DNA from: Aneurinibacillus sp. Ricciae_BoGa-3 | GTDB taxonomy: Bacteria > Bacillota > Bacilli > Aneurinibacillales > Aneurinibacillaceae | Direction of reading: 5' to 3' | DNA length: 64,000 bases | NCBI RefSeq assembly: GCF_028421645.1 | Contig: NZ_CP116887.1 | Span: forward strand, 4,337,501-4,401,500 | Shown: positions 42,431 to 51,250 of the stretch, in pieces | Layout of the letters: every line of letters starts with the position of its first letter | Numbering within the stretch: the first letter of the stretch is position 1 | Translations under genes and position numbers: made by a program | Notes under the pieces: generated by a model | Databases searched by the model: none | Seen by the model: only the letters and a program-made list of their open reading frames with translations | What the model was told of the DNA's origin: nothing

Positions 42431-43670
42431 AAGGTTTGTATTTGCTAAGTTTAATATCGAGAAATAACGTGACCCGGTCATTCGGGTCATTCAAATTGAT
42501 ATCCCCCACTTCACCAATCCGCTTTAACCTGTAGCTAAGTGTGTTGGGGTGTACATGAAGAACTTCGACTGTTCGGTTCATTCTTCCGGCTGCATCTAAG
42601 AAAGCCTCAAGTGTTTCCACAAGGTTGCTGTTGTTCTGCCGGTCGTATTCCATGAGCCGCTCCAGCTTCTCGTTCCGGTATCCCATCTGTTCATTCAGGC
42701 GGGCCATTTGCGGGAACATATGATATACACCAAGCTGGTGGTATCCGCACACATGACCCAATTCATCGGAAAGGGATTGTTTTAAGTGGATCACTTCAAG
42801 CGCTTGCTGATAGCTTCTGGATACTTGCAACACATCGTAAACAGGCTGACCGTAGCCGGCAATCATCAGTTTCTCCCCGCTAAAACGCTGGTCCAGGCGT
42901 TTCAGGAGCTGCTCAATAAATTGCATGCTTATGGCCTGTATCTTGCCTTCATTTTTTTTATCCAACCCGCCTAATACGATAAGCTGCCTCTGATCAAACG
43001 TCCAAAGCGGCAGCGATTGAAAAGGGATGAAGTCATTAAGGTTGGACAACAGATATTCCAGTTCTTTTTGCACATTCCGCCAGATATCTGCCGCACACTT
43101 TGCTTCAAACACAAGCACTTCCATCACAGCGGGAAGGTGGACTTGCAGATCTGCTGCCTGCTTCTCTATCTCACGGCGATCCATTGCGCCCTTTGAAAGA
43201 AGCTGCCAGAACAGCTCCCTCCGCTTCTCTTCATTCTGCGAGTGGCGAGTCTTGCGGTGAATCATGCGCGGCATCGCCATACGGGCCGCCCACTTTAATA
43301 CGTCTAGATCCGCATCCTCAATCCTGCGCACAGCCTCCTGAACCCATATGTAGCCAAGCACTTCCTGGCCGCGCCGAATCGAAATAGCCGCCCGGTTGTC
43401 CAGGCCAACATCTTTAATAGCCGGTATACGGACAGGTTCATCCGTGTGCATCAGCGCCTGAATTACCCCTTCTTTCCAGAACCGTACGAGGACGGCTTCC
43501 GGCACCTTGCGCTTCATGATGGTCTGCATTCTAACTGGATCTGTCATGTCGCCGTGCGTACTGTAGGCAATCACGCGATGATTCATATCTTCTATCGTAA
43601 TCGGATTATCCAGCCGCTCAGAAATCATTTCAGCCAGTTCCATTAAATCCGAGAATTCGACGTTTTCCAT
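42429..43670 (-). CDS. adeR: PucR-family regulator, AdeR-like activator of ald
   Basis: 413 residues from the ATG at 43670 (AGGGGGAAAAACA before it; an earlier start lacks a ribosome site). The N-terminal GAF-like region (residues ~1-120) is followed by a middle domain and a C-terminal PucR helix-turn-helix (VLHVHPNTLSYRLKRIGE, ~375-392). The position immediately upstream of ald, with a terminator and a palindromic site between, matches AdeR (YukF), the activator of ald in B. subtilis. It may respond to alanine. Confidence 0.87.
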   Translation of the reverse strand: MENVEFSDLMELAEMISERLDNPITIEDMNHRVIAYSTHGDMTDPVRMQTIMKRKVPEAVLVRFWKEGVIQALMHTDEPVRIPAIKDVGLDNRAAISIRRGQEVLGYIWVQEAVRRIEDADLDVLKWAARMAMPRMIHRKTRHSQNEEKRRELFWQLLSKGAMDRREIEKQAADLQVHLPAVMEVLVFEAKCAADIWRNVQKELEYLLSNLNDFIPFQSLPLWTFDQRQLIVLGGLDKKNEGKIQAISMQFIEQLLKRLDQRFSGEKLMIAGYGQPVYDVLQVSRSYQQALEVIHLKQSLSDELGHVCGYHQLGVYHMFPQMARLNEQMGYRNEKLERLMEYDRQNNSNLVETLEAFLDAAGRMNRTVEVLHVHPNTLSYRLKRIGEVGDINLNDPNDRVTLFLDIKLSKYKP

Positions 43671-43751
43671 TGTTTTTCCCCCTACACTTCCGCTTCCTTC
43701 AGTATAGCACACAACCTCCTGGGGACGGCTCGCGCGGTGCTGCGCTTACGT

Positions 43752-43812
43752 ATAAAAAAAACCATTTACTTTTAAGATGAACCGTCATTTTAAAAGTAAA
43801 TGGTTTTTTAAG
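43752..43812 (-). terminator. long terminator downstream of tRNA-Leu
   Basis: AAAACCATTTACTTTTAA pairs over 17-18 bp with TTAAAAGTAAATGGTTTT around a 15-nt loop, with A and T runs on both sides. Confidence 0.8.
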
Positions 43813-43890
43813 TTAATGGTGCACCCTGCGGGTACAACTGATTCGAATTCAACTGAGAAGGTAACTCGACGTAGAAGAATTCGATATTAT

Positions 43891-43977
43891 TGGTGCGGAT
43901 GAAGGGACTTGAACCCCCACGGTGTTGCCACCACTAGAACCTGAATCTAGCGCGTCTGCCAATTCCGCCACACCCGC
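43891..43977 (-). tRNA. tRNA-Leu (anticodon CAG)
   Basis: 87 nt, class II with a long variable arm. Acceptor GCGGGTG/CATCCGC (pairing with one G-U), anticodon stem CTAGA/TCTAG with loop TTCAGGT (anticodon CAG), variable arm GGTGGCAACACC, T arm GGGGG-TTCAAGT-CCCTT, encoded CCA. Own promoter and terminator. Confidence 0.95.
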
Positions 43978-44001
43978 ACATGTTTTTAAAGCAACAAGAT
44001 A

Positions 44002-44030
44002 ATAATATCACTTGCTGCTTTAATAGTCAA
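44002..44030 (-). promoter_or_regulatory. SigA promoter of tRNA-Leu
   Basis: On the minus strand TTGACT (44030-44025), 17-bp spacer, TATTAT (44007-44002), starting 11 bp after the permease stop codon and ending 25 bp before the tRNA. Confidence 0.85.
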
Positions 44031-44040
44031 TAACTAATAT

Positions 44041-44721
44041 TTATCTGTCTGTATACCGATCAAACCGCGTCTCCAGTCGATTCTGCAACGCTGTAAGAAT
44101 GCTGCTGAATATCAGGTAAATAAAAGCGGCTTCCGCGTACATCCACAGCGGCTCATAATTGGTTGCGGTTTTCTCCTGTGCCACTTCAAACAATTCGGTA
44201 AGCGTAATGGTCGCGGCCAATGAAGTATCCTTAACCAGGCTGATAAATGAATTACCAAGCGGTGGAACAGAAACACGCAGGGCCTGCGGAATGATAACCC
44301 AGCGCATAACCTGAGCCTTCGCAAGCCCTAGCGCAGCGGCCGCTTCCCATTGCCCTCTGTTGACGGATAAAATCGCAGCCCGGATGATTTCAGAGTTATA
44401 AGCCCCTACGCTAAGCGTAAAACCAATCACGGCAGCTGGAAAAGCATTGATTGTAATTCCCACGCTTGGCAGTCCATAGAAAATGATAAAGAGCTGGACC
44501 AGAAGCGGTGTACCGCGGATAATCCATACATAAAACCAGGCAATCGCCCGCAGCGGTTTTATGTTGGACAGGCGGGCCAGGGCCGTAAGGAAAGCGAGGA
44601 TTAACCCCAACACAAAGGAAATAAGCGTCAGGGGAACCGTGAACTCAATCCCCGCCGTCAGCATCGGAAAGAAAGACTCTTTCAGGATACCTATAATATG
44701 GTTTATACGGTCAGTCGCCAC
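44041..44721 (-). CDS. amino-acid ABC transporter permease (TcyB/GlnP-like)
   Basis: 226 residues with five membrane segments and the HisM/GlnP-type EAA loop (EAAAALGLAKAQVMRWVIIPQ, split as EAAAALGL near residue 136 and QVMRWVIIPQA near 146). RGTPLLVQLFIIFYGLPS (~89-106) is characteristic of polar amino-acid permeases. It follows the binding-protein gene by 15 bp. No ATPase gene follows: the next features are a tRNA promoter and tRNA-Leu, so the import system must use an ATPase encoded elsewhere. Cystine (TcyABC) is the best guess for the substrate. Confidence 0.88.
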   Translation of the reverse strand: MATDRINHIIGILKESFFPMLTAGIEFTVPLTLISFVLGLILAFLTALARLSNIKPLRAIAWFYVWIIRGTPLLVQLFIIFYGLPSVGITINAFPAAVIGFTLSVGAYNSEIIRAAILSVNRGQWEAAAALGLAKAQVMRWVIIPQALRVSVPPLGNSFISLVKDTSLAATITLTELFEVAQEKTATNYEPLWMYAEAAFIYLIFSSILTALQNRLETRFDRYTDR

Positions 44722-44736
44722 TCGTTATCAACCCTT

Positions 44737-45573
44737 TTATTTGGAAACGTCTGCGCCAAAATATTTTTTAGAGATGCGCAGGTATGTGCCATCTTTTTTC
44801 ATCTCATCCAGCGCTTTGTCTGCAGCGTCAACCAGTTCTTTATTTCCTTTGTTAAAGAGGAATCCGCTGCCTGCTGCAGGCTGCTCGGCCACAATTTTAA
44901 TCGATGTGCTTGGATTCTCCTGCTTAATGGACTTAAAGGAATATTCCTCATTAATTGATGCATCAACACGGCCGGATGTTAGCAGGCTTACCGCTTCATT
45001 AAAGCCATCTGCACGAACAATCGTTGCGCCATTTTTCTTTGCGATATCCGCAAAATTGCTTGTAAGTGATTGCGCAGCTTTTTTGCCTTTTAAATCAGCA
45101 AACGTTTTGATTGTGTTATTGTTCTGGCTGACAATAAGTGCAGCCTTTGAGAAAATATACGGTTTAGAGAAGTCATATTTTTGCTCGCGGTCAGGGCGGA
45201 TGCCCACTTCGTTCGCTACCATATCAAATCGCTGCGCATTGAGTCCGGCAAACATGCCATCCCACTTGGTTTCAACAAAATTAGGTTTTACGCCGATGCG
45301 CTTGGCCACTTCCTGCGCCAGCTCTACATCAAAGCCTGTAAGCTTTCCGGATTTATCGTGGAACGTATACGGAGCGTATGTACCTTCTGTTCCGATGTTA
45401 ATAACACCCGCTTTTTTTATCTTCTGCAGCAAGTTCTGCCCGCCGGCCTGTTGGCCATTCTGGCTGCTGCCTTGGTTTGTATTCTCACTGCTGTTCTGGT
45501 TCGAACTGCTGCAAGCCGTAAGGGCCATAGCAAAAACAACAAGGACAGCAAGTAATCCGTATATCTTTTTCAT
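44737..45573 (-). CDS. amino-acid ABC transporter substrate-binding lipoprotein (TcyA-like)
   Basis: 278 residues: a lipoprotein signal peptide with lipobox LTAC (Cys21), a Ser/Asn/Gln-rich linker (~22-47) and a type II periplasmic-binding fold. Family motifs: GTEGTYAPYTFHD (~61-73), GFDVELAQEVAKRIGV (~79-94) and DGMFAGLNAQRFDMVAN (~104-120). It binds a polar amino acid, most likely cystine by resemblance to TcyA. First gene of a binding-protein plus permease pair. Confidence 0.88.
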   Translation of the reverse strand: MKKIYGLLAVLVVFAMALTACSSSNQNSSENTNQGSSQNGQQAGGQNLLQKIKKAGVINIGTEGTYAPYTFHDKSGKLTGFDVELAQEVAKRIGVKPNFVETKWDGMFAGLNAQRFDMVANEVGIRPDREQKYDFSKPYIFSKAALIVSQNNNTIKTFADLKGKKAAQSLTSNFADIAKKNGATIVRADGFNEAVSLLTSGRVDASINEEYSFKSIKQENPSTSIKIVAEQPAAGSGFLFNKGNKELVDAADKALDEMKKDGTYLRISKKYFGADVSK

Positions 45574-45645
45574 CGTCTATTACCCCCAGTTATTCCCTCA
45601 GCATGATAGGTTTTTTGTTACTCATTGATACTAGTACTAACAATT

Positions 45646-46578
45646 CTAGCTGTCAAGCTGTTCACTAACCTGATAAAGCAGCGTTATCCATTCATCGTCC
45701 GTCTGTCGATCACAGTAGACAAATCCTAACCTTTCATATGTTTGCCTAACATCTGTCTCTGCCCATTCTACGATTCCAGAAACAATAAGCGTACCCCCTG
45801 CACGGATCAGGCGCCGGCATGTAGCCGCATGCCGGATAGCTTCTTCCCCGCCAATATTAATAAGGATTAAATCATATTGCTCCGCACCGGCCAGCTTATT
45901 TCCGTCCCCCACATGTGTCCGGATTTTATCCGCAACACCATTGAACGCAGCGTTATAAGCGATCTCGGAAGGTGAAGAAAGATTAATATCGATCGCTAAT
46001 ACCGACTTGGCGCCGCGCATCGCACTGTAAATGGATAGAATGCCTGAGCCGGCGCCAATATCCAGCACTTCCTTGTTCGCAAGATTGACCCGCTCAATAA
46101 AACGCAGACAACTTCTGGTTGTGCCGTGATTGCCTGTGCCAAATGCGCCGCCCGGCTCCAGTATCAGATGATAACGCTGCGGAAAAGAACCCGCTTCTTC
46201 TTTCCGCCAGGCAGGTATAAGCGCCAGCTCATCTGAGACGGCTTCAGGCTGAAAGAACGCTTTCCATTCATCCCCCTGCTGCAGAAGCGGCTTCTGCCAT
46301 GACACTTTCTTTATCCCAAATGGTTCAAGTTTTGCATTGAGAAGGATAAGCGATTGCTCAGCTGTTTCTACAGCGTTTGTTCCCGGTTGGATGGACTGGT
46401 AGGTTACAACGGTAACATCAGAGTCCTTTACTGCGTAGTCATATCCATCCGGTATTTGCACAATTTCTATCGGGCTGTCAAGCCAACTTTTTTCATAACC
46501 CATTTCTTCTAGCAGATACATGACTGATTCTGTATCTGTTACAGATGGAAAAGTCAAATGATATTCAATCCATTCCAT
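45646..46578 (-). CDS. PrmA-like class I methyltransferase
   Basis: 310 residues, the length and domain order of ribosomal protein L11 methyltransferase PrmA: an N-terminal substrate domain and a C-terminal SAM-dependent methyltransferase with VLDIGAGSGILSI (~170-182) and AIDINLSS (~196). It departs from canonical PrmA at key spots: AFGTGNHGTT instead of AFGTGTHPTT, and NIGGE where PrmA has NILA. It is therefore probably a divergent paralogue methylating another protein or molecule. The context gives no clue; it lies alone between the ABC importer and ctaB. Confidence 0.7.
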   Translation of the reverse strand: MEWIEYHLTFPSVTDTESVMYLLEEMGYEKSWLDSPIEIVQIPDGYDYAVKDSDVTVVTYQSIQPGTNAVETAEQSLILLNAKLEPFGIKKVSWQKPLLQQGDEWKAFFQPEAVSDELALIPAWRKEEAGSFPQRYHLILEPGGAFGTGNHGTTRSCLRFIERVNLANKEVLDIGAGSGILSIYSAMRGAKSVLAIDINLSSPSEIAYNAAFNGVADKIRTHVGDGNKLAGAEQYDLILINIGGEEAIRHAATCRRLIRAGGTLIVSGIVEWAETDVRQTYERLGFVYCDRQTDDEWITLLYQVSEQLDS

Positions 46579-46682
46579 TTATTATTCCTCCAGTGTTTCT
46601 TTTCTAAACTTTTCGTCCCATATCTGAGCACCCATTCTCACCAATCCCGCTTTCATCATCGCTGACAGAAACATGGGAAAAA

Positions 46683-46718
46683 CCAAAAAAACCGGACTCC
46701 TTGTCAGAGCCCAGTTTT
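46683..46718 (-). terminator. terminator of the ctaA-ctaB operon
   Basis: AAACCGGACTC pairs imperfectly with GAGCCCAGTTT; a T-rich tail follows on the minus strand. Confidence 0.65.
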
Positions 46719-46741
46719 ATCTAACTCACCTAAAAAATTGA

Positions 46742-47668
46742 TTATGCATGGTCCATAATGATCAGGATGCTAAACATCATAATATACACTAAGGAGTAAA
46801 TGAATGACATTCTGGCAAACTTCATGGTATCCTTCATAAAAAATCCGCTCATATTAAGGACCACATAACCCAATCCGAGCAGTGCCATTCCAATAAAATA
46901 AACAATGCCGACAGCACCCACTTCATACAGGAAAAGCGAAACCGGCAGAAGGGCTATCGTATAGCTCAGAATATGACGCTTGGTTACCTTAAATCCGGAG
47001 ACAGACGGGAGCATCTGAAATCCGGCGGCACTGTAATCTTTCGCCTTGCGCATAGCCAGTGCAAGAAAGTGAGGCACCTGCCAGATAAACAGGACAGTAA
47101 AGAGAATTAACGCGGTTTCATCGAGGCTGCCTTTTACCGCTGCGTATCCCATTATAGGAGGCATGGCACCGGAGATACCGCCAACGAGCGTATTTAGCGT
47201 AGTCGTCCGCTTTGTCCAGAGCGTATACACCACAACGTAGAAAAATAACGCAACAAGACCAAGGACAGCTGTAAGAACATTTATCGATGCCAGCGTTATG
47301 GTGCCTAATACGCCTAGAATAATCCCAAATCGCAGAACATTAGCCGGTTCAAGCCGGCCTGAAGGAAGCGCGCGTGTTTTCGTACGCTCCATGAGCATAT
47401 CCAGATCGCGGTCAATAAAGTTATTTAGAGCCGTACCGGACATAATAACGAGTGCGGTACCAATCATAGCGAGAAGCATGGTTACCATATCGAGCGGGCC
47501 CTGGGTTGCAATCCAGAAACCGACAAACGCGGTCATCAGATTTGAAACCGTAATGCCCGTCTTGGTTACCTCCACATAATCACGCCATGTGCCTTTGGCT
47601 TTCATTAATTCGGCCGGTTTTTCTATTAGATTGTTATTCTCAATCGTTTGATCAACAGGAGCGCCCAT
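46742..47668 (-). CDS. ctaB: protoheme IX farnesyltransferase
   Basis: 308 residues, seven to nine membrane segments, UbiA family. The prenyl-diphosphate Asp motifs are NNFIDRDLDMLMERTKTRAL (~81-100) and KAKDYSAAGFQMLP (~212-225). CtaB converts heme B to heme O for cytochrome aa3-type oxidases. It is 21 bp downstream of ctaA on the same strand, so one transcript makes both heme O and heme A enzymes. GAGGTAGATAAG lies before the ATG. Confidence 0.95.
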   Translation of the reverse strand: MGAPVDQTIENNNLIEKPAELMKAKGTWRDYVEVTKTGITVSNLMTAFVGFWIATQGPLDMVTMLLAMIGTALVIMSGTALNNFIDRDLDMLMERTKTRALPSGRLEPANVLRFGIILGVLGTITLASINVLTAVLGLVALFFYVVVYTLWTKRTTTLNTLVGGISGAMPPIMGYAAVKGSLDETALILFTVLFIWQVPHFLALAMRKAKDYSAAGFQMLPSVSGFKVTKRHILSYTIALLPVSLFLYEVGAVGIVYFIGMALLGLGYVVLNMSGFFMKDTMKFARMSFIYSLVYIMMFSILIIMDHA

Positions 47669-47689
47669 TTCTTATCTACCTCCACAACA

Positions 47690-48637
47690 TTAATTAGCTT
47701 TTAGGTGCGTCCTCTGTTTCTTAATAGGTACAACACTCAATTTAGGACTATGAACCAGCAAATCGACCCCAAACTTTGCCTGCGCGGTCAAAAATACACA
47801 ACCAGCTAGCGTTAAAGCAGCCAATGCAAGATGCGCCATTTCCGATACGATCGACAGCTTGGTAAGAATCGCAGCAAAACCAGCCAGTGTTTGCAGGACA
47901 AGCAGGACGATGAGCGTAATCGAAGTTCCTTTAAGCACTTTCTTTTGAATGGAATGAAAGAAAGCATACAGAATAGTACCACATACGATAAATGTCGTAA
48001 ACATGTGGGTATATCCGACAGCAGCTGCAATTTCTTTTGAGCTGATGACATGATTCAGGAGGCGGTATTCTTCTGCTATCCAGATTTTTCCTGCCTTGCT
48101 ATGTTCAAAAAATGTGCCTAATACGACTTCCAAGAAAGTGGCAATAGTGGCAACGAGAGCCGGTTTGTAGATGGCTTTTACCAGCTTGGCTGGATGAAAG
48201 CTGTTTTGCTTCTTAAGATGATCAGCCAGCGTAACGGCAGTCATCACAACATAGGTTGCGAATAACAGCATTCCCTCGCTTACATCAATCGCTGTAAATC
48301 CTGGAGGCAATTTTAGCATAACATTTATAGCTCCACTTGCAGCTACAAGGAATAAAAGCACAACGGCTACCAGCGAAAGCTTAAATGGAAGTCCATTATG
48401 CTTGCGTTTACGCCATGCTACAAAAACATTAACGAAAATCAATAAGCTTACAACAGTTGTCAGCATCCGGTGGGAATATTCAATAACAACCTTCCCCTGT
48501 AAAGGCGGAATGATTTTACCGTTGCACAGAGGCCAGTCCGGACAGGCCAGTCCGGCATCAAAATTAACCACCAGACTACCGGCCAGAAGGAGCAGGAAAA
48601 TCGAAATTGTTGTTACCAGAGGCAAACGATAACCCAT
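47690..48637 (-). CDS. ctaA: heme A synthase
   Basis: 315 residues from the ATG at 48637 (GGGAG 8 bp upstream; an earlier ATG is within the ribosome site). Eight membrane segments in two four-helix halves. Heme-ligand histidines are in EYSHRMLTTVVS (~54), and in VGYTHMFTTF and EMAHLALAAL of the C-terminal half. The extracellular CPDWPLCNG loop (~31-39) has the conserved cysteine pair of type I/II CtaA. It oxidises heme O to heme A. First gene of ctaA-ctaB. Confidence 0.94.
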   Translation of the reverse strand: MGYRLPLVTTISIFLLLLAGSLVVNFDAGLACPDWPLCNGKIIPPLQGKVVIEYSHRMLTTVVSLLIFVNVFVAWRKRKHNGLPFKLSLVAVVLLFLVAASGAINVMLKLPPGFTAIDVSEGMLLFATYVVMTAVTLADHLKKQNSFHPAKLVKAIYKPALVATIATFLEVVLGTFFEHSKAGKIWIAEEYRLLNHVISSKEIAAAVGYTHMFTTFIVCGTILYAFFHSIQKKVLKGTSITLIVLLVLQTLAGFAAILTKLSIVSEMAHLALAALTLAGCVFLTAQAKFGVDLLVHSPKLSVVPIKKQRTHLKAN

Positions 48638-49065
48638 AACTACCACTCCCATTCATGAGTTTCCAAAAAAATTACCATCACTTTAGCTAAAGCCTGGTGT
48701 CAACTATATAACGTAATAATAGTGCTGCACGCAAAATACAGGAATACCCATAGAATTATACAACGTTAGAGGAGCTTTGAAAATCAGGAGAATCGCTCAA
48801 TCCTGTTACAGGCAACGGAATTGTTCCGAAAAAAACACTCTCTCTCTCCAGTTATATCCATCTCTAGTGATGCTATACATACCACGAAGTGGCCTCCCGC
48901 AGTGTCCGCTGCTTAACAGTGTCAATGTAGCAGCTTTCACAGCAGGTTTTCACTACGTACATGCTATAATTAGCATATCGAGAGGCAGACTATATATCAA
49001 CTGCTATATGTGGTCGAATTGTGATTAAAAAGTGTCGATTTTGTGTAGGAACCTCTACATGCAAA
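48638..49065. other. non-coding region between ctaA and the NUDIX gene
   Basis: About 430 bp without a credible gene. It should contain the ctaA promoter (minus strand). Open frames here have no ribosome sites. No repeat or RNA family recognised. Confidence 0.4.
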
Positions 49066-49098
49066 AAGGAAGGGCGCAGACGTCGGACCCTTCCTTAG
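49066..49098 (-). terminator. terminator of the yusF-NUDIX operon
   Basis: GGAAGGG pairs with CCCTTCC around a loop containing GACGTC; T run on the minus strand. Confidence 0.75.
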
Positions 49099-49121
49099 CG
49101 TTCATCAATGAGCGTAATTCG

Positions 49122-49739
49122 TTATTTTAACAGTGTGACGAATTCCAATAAAATTCTTGCGGTCAACCCCCATATAATATGGCCTTCGTACTCATAGAAA
49201 AATTCAGGCATGCGGACCGTACGCCATTTGTAGTCTTTGCCATGCGGAATCAATTCAAATGGAAAATCTTCCTCAGGATTAATGGCAAGCCGGATATAAT
49301 GCGTATCCGGCTCTTGTTTCAGAAAAAAATCAAGCGGAACATAAAAAATCTCTTCTACTTCATCTTTGCTTGGGACTATTTTTTCGTAATTTTTAATTTT
49401 GCCTACAAAAGAGTAGATAGAGGAAGCATGAGGCGGGATAAGCACGCCCAGATGTTCAATAATCTCGACGTCTTCTTTCTGGAGGCCGAGTTCTTCACAC
49501 GTTTCCCTAATGGCCGCGGCTTCCTCTGAGGCATCCCCCGTGTCAATCTTTCCGCCCGGGAAGCAAATTTCCCCTGGCTGCCTCTTTAACGTATGTGCAC
49601 GCGTTTCAAATAGCACATGCACGCTGCCATCAATTTCAACAAGAGGAATCATGACGGCCGCACGCATCAGCGGGGCGAAGCCGAACAGGTTAAACGGCCG
49701 GCCTTTTGCGTTCATTTTACTGTAGATTTCCTCCATCAT
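49122..49739 (-). CDS. NUDIX hydrolase, CoA pyrophosphatase-like
   Basis: 205 residues. The NUDIX box is present as GGKIDTGDASEEAAAIRETCEELG (core GG-x5-D, then RETCEELG at about 82-89), preceded by ETRAHTLKRQPGEICFPGG, whose LKRQPGEICFPGG element matches the CoA-pyrophosphatase (NudL/YeaB) subfamily. Start: two adjacent ATGs at 49739 and 49736 follow GGGGAGGGG; the first is taken. It is 20 bp downstream of yusF on the same strand, forming an operon. Confidence 0.85.
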   Translation of the reverse strand: MMEEIYSKMNAKGRPFNLFGFAPLMRAAVMIPLVEIDGSVHVLFETRAHTLKRQPGEICFPGGKIDTGDASEEAAAIRETCEELGLQKEDVEIIEHLGVLIPPHASSIYSFVGKIKNYEKIVPSKDEVEEIFYVPLDFFLKQEPDTHYIRLAINPEEDFPFELIPHGKDYKWRTVRMPEFFYEYEGHIIWGLTARILLEFVTLLK

Positions 49740-49758
49740 TTTCCGGATCCCCTCCCCT

Positions 49759-50097
49759 TTATATGGCAGATTCATCAATTTGAAAATACGCATCCCTTAG
49801 CACCTTAGCTAAATATTCATAAGGTGTACGGGCTATCTCTGCATAACTTCTCCTGGTATATAAATGGTGTGCATTCGGAAACTCATGTTTCAGCTGAGAA
49901 CGAAGCTTCTTACCGGATGAATCTTCGTCTACAAAGATAAAAACTTCTTCCGCACCCGTCTTTTCGTATAGGTCCTCAATCTTTTTACTGCTTAACGTTC
50001 CATGGGTGCAGATGATTTCAACTGGCTCGGCCAATATTTTTTCAAGTTTTTTCTTATCGGTTTTCCCTTCAACGATTATCACTTTATTAATAATCAC
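49759..50097 (-). CDS. yusF: small Toprim domain protein YusF-like
   Basis: 112 residues consisting of one Toprim domain: IIVEGKTDKKKLE (~7-19, catalytic Glu) and VFIFVDEDSSGKKLR (~52-66, DxD). It resembles stand-alone Toprim proteins such as B. subtilis YusF and the catalytic part of RNase M5, which act on nucleic acid phosphodiesters; its own substrate is unknown. It heads an operon with the NUDIX gene. Confidence 0.8.
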   Translation of the reverse strand: MIINKVIIVEGKTDKKKLEKILAEPVEIICTHGTLSSKKIEDLYEKTGAEEVFIFVDEDSSGKKLRSQLKHEFPNAHHLYTRRSYAEIARTPYEYLAKVLRDAYFQIDESAI

Positions 50098-50143
50098 GTT
50101 CGGTCACCTCACTGCCGGCTGGATAATACTTCCCTCTTCTTTA

Positions 50144-51115
50144 TTATACTGTAAAAGCCCCTCCATTAACTGCTTGAATTCCATGAACTTCACCTTCCCG
50201 CTTAACCCAGTCCATCAACCTAAGTACCGCATCATCCTTTTGTTTGGCTTCGACCATAATATCGAGGCGCTCAGTCATCCTGGCCATTTCCTTTAGAAAA
50301 GGAAACAGTTCTTCCGGCCGGATGTAATCTGCATGCGCACGTTTGTTTTTGTCGCTGCGCGGGCTTGAGATATGCATTTTAGGCGGGAGAGAAGACCGGC
50401 TCCAGGTCGCAAGAATACGCGGCAACAGCGAAGAAATATCCGCGTCTTGCCCCGGGTTGCAGCGGTGATGATGGATGTCGAGCACCATGGGAATGCCTAG
50501 TGTTTCGCAAAGCATAAGAGTATCCCTGGCTGTATATACCTTATCATCATTTTCAAGCATAATGGCTTGCCGCACTTCAGGGGATACCTTGTCCCAGTTA
50601 GCCACGAATCGCTTAAGCGCCTTTTCTTTATCCGAATAAGCACCTCCTACATGCATGACACAGCGGTGCTTTGGAGAGAGGCTCATAGCTGTAAGCATCC
50701 GAATGTGGTGTTCAAGAACCTTGTGGGAAGTATCAAACACTTGCTTTCTAGGCGAATTTAACAGCACAAAATGATCCGGATGAAAATCAATCCGAACACC
50801 GTCCTCCCGTGCAACTTCCCCTAGCTTCTGAAAGTGGGGCGCAAGCTCGTCCATATAGTTCCAACCATGCGTGTATTCATGTCCGACAAGCGGGATTAAC
50901 CTGGATGACAGGCGAAAGAATTTAATGTTATAAGCTCGATTATGGTACAGCAGCCGAATGCAATTATGGATATTTTCTTCTGCGATTCGCTCCAATTTAT
51001 GCAATCCTGCCTCTTTGTCCCCAATCTTGTCGAACTGGGCGGCCGTCATCGTTTTAGAAGGAGAAGCATTTGCCACATGTACACTCATGGCGACATATCC
51101 TAGCCGAACCTCCAT
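50144..51115 (-). CDS. uvsE: UV DNA damage endonuclease
   Basis: 323 residues, UvsE/Uve1 family TIM-barrel nuclease that nicks 5' to UV photoproducts in alternative excision repair, common in spore formers. Family features: RLGYVAMSVH (start), NIKFFRLSSRLIPLVGHEY (~63-81), VRIDFHPDHFVLLNS (~106-120), IMLENDDKVY (~195-204), VLDIHHHRCNP (~221-231, metal His) and KMHISSPR (~255). Monocistronic, GGGGATGAG ribosome region. Confidence 0.92.
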   Translation of the reverse strand: MEVRLGYVAMSVHVANASPSKTMTAAQFDKIGDKEAGLHKLERIAEENIHNCIRLLYHNRAYNIKFFRLSSRLIPLVGHEYTHGWNYMDELAPHFQKLGEVAREDGVRIDFHPDHFVLLNSPRKQVFDTSHKVLEHHIRMLTAMSLSPKHRCVMHVGGAYSDKEKALKRFVANWDKVSPEVRQAIMLENDDKVYTARDTLMLCETLGIPMVLDIHHHRCNPGQDADISSLLPRILATWSRSSLPPKMHISSPRSDKNKRAHADYIRPEELFPFLKEMARMTERLDIMVEAKQKDDAVLRLMDWVKREGEVHGIQAVNGGAFTV

Positions 51116-51250
51116 CAGCTCATCCCCTTTTTGTTTTTCTTCTAGGGTTCCCTTACGTGTTTTTTTCCACGCTTTGAAAATTTCTACCTGTTGTACTATG
51201 CTTAACCGTAGAGAATGATATATACCATACAGAAAAGGCGGGATACTCAG

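Noticed and set aside
48777..49028. 83-codon plus-strand frame between ctaA and the NUDIX gene
   Set aside because: No ribosome site, unusual Ser/Arg/Cys composition, no family; treated as non-coding.
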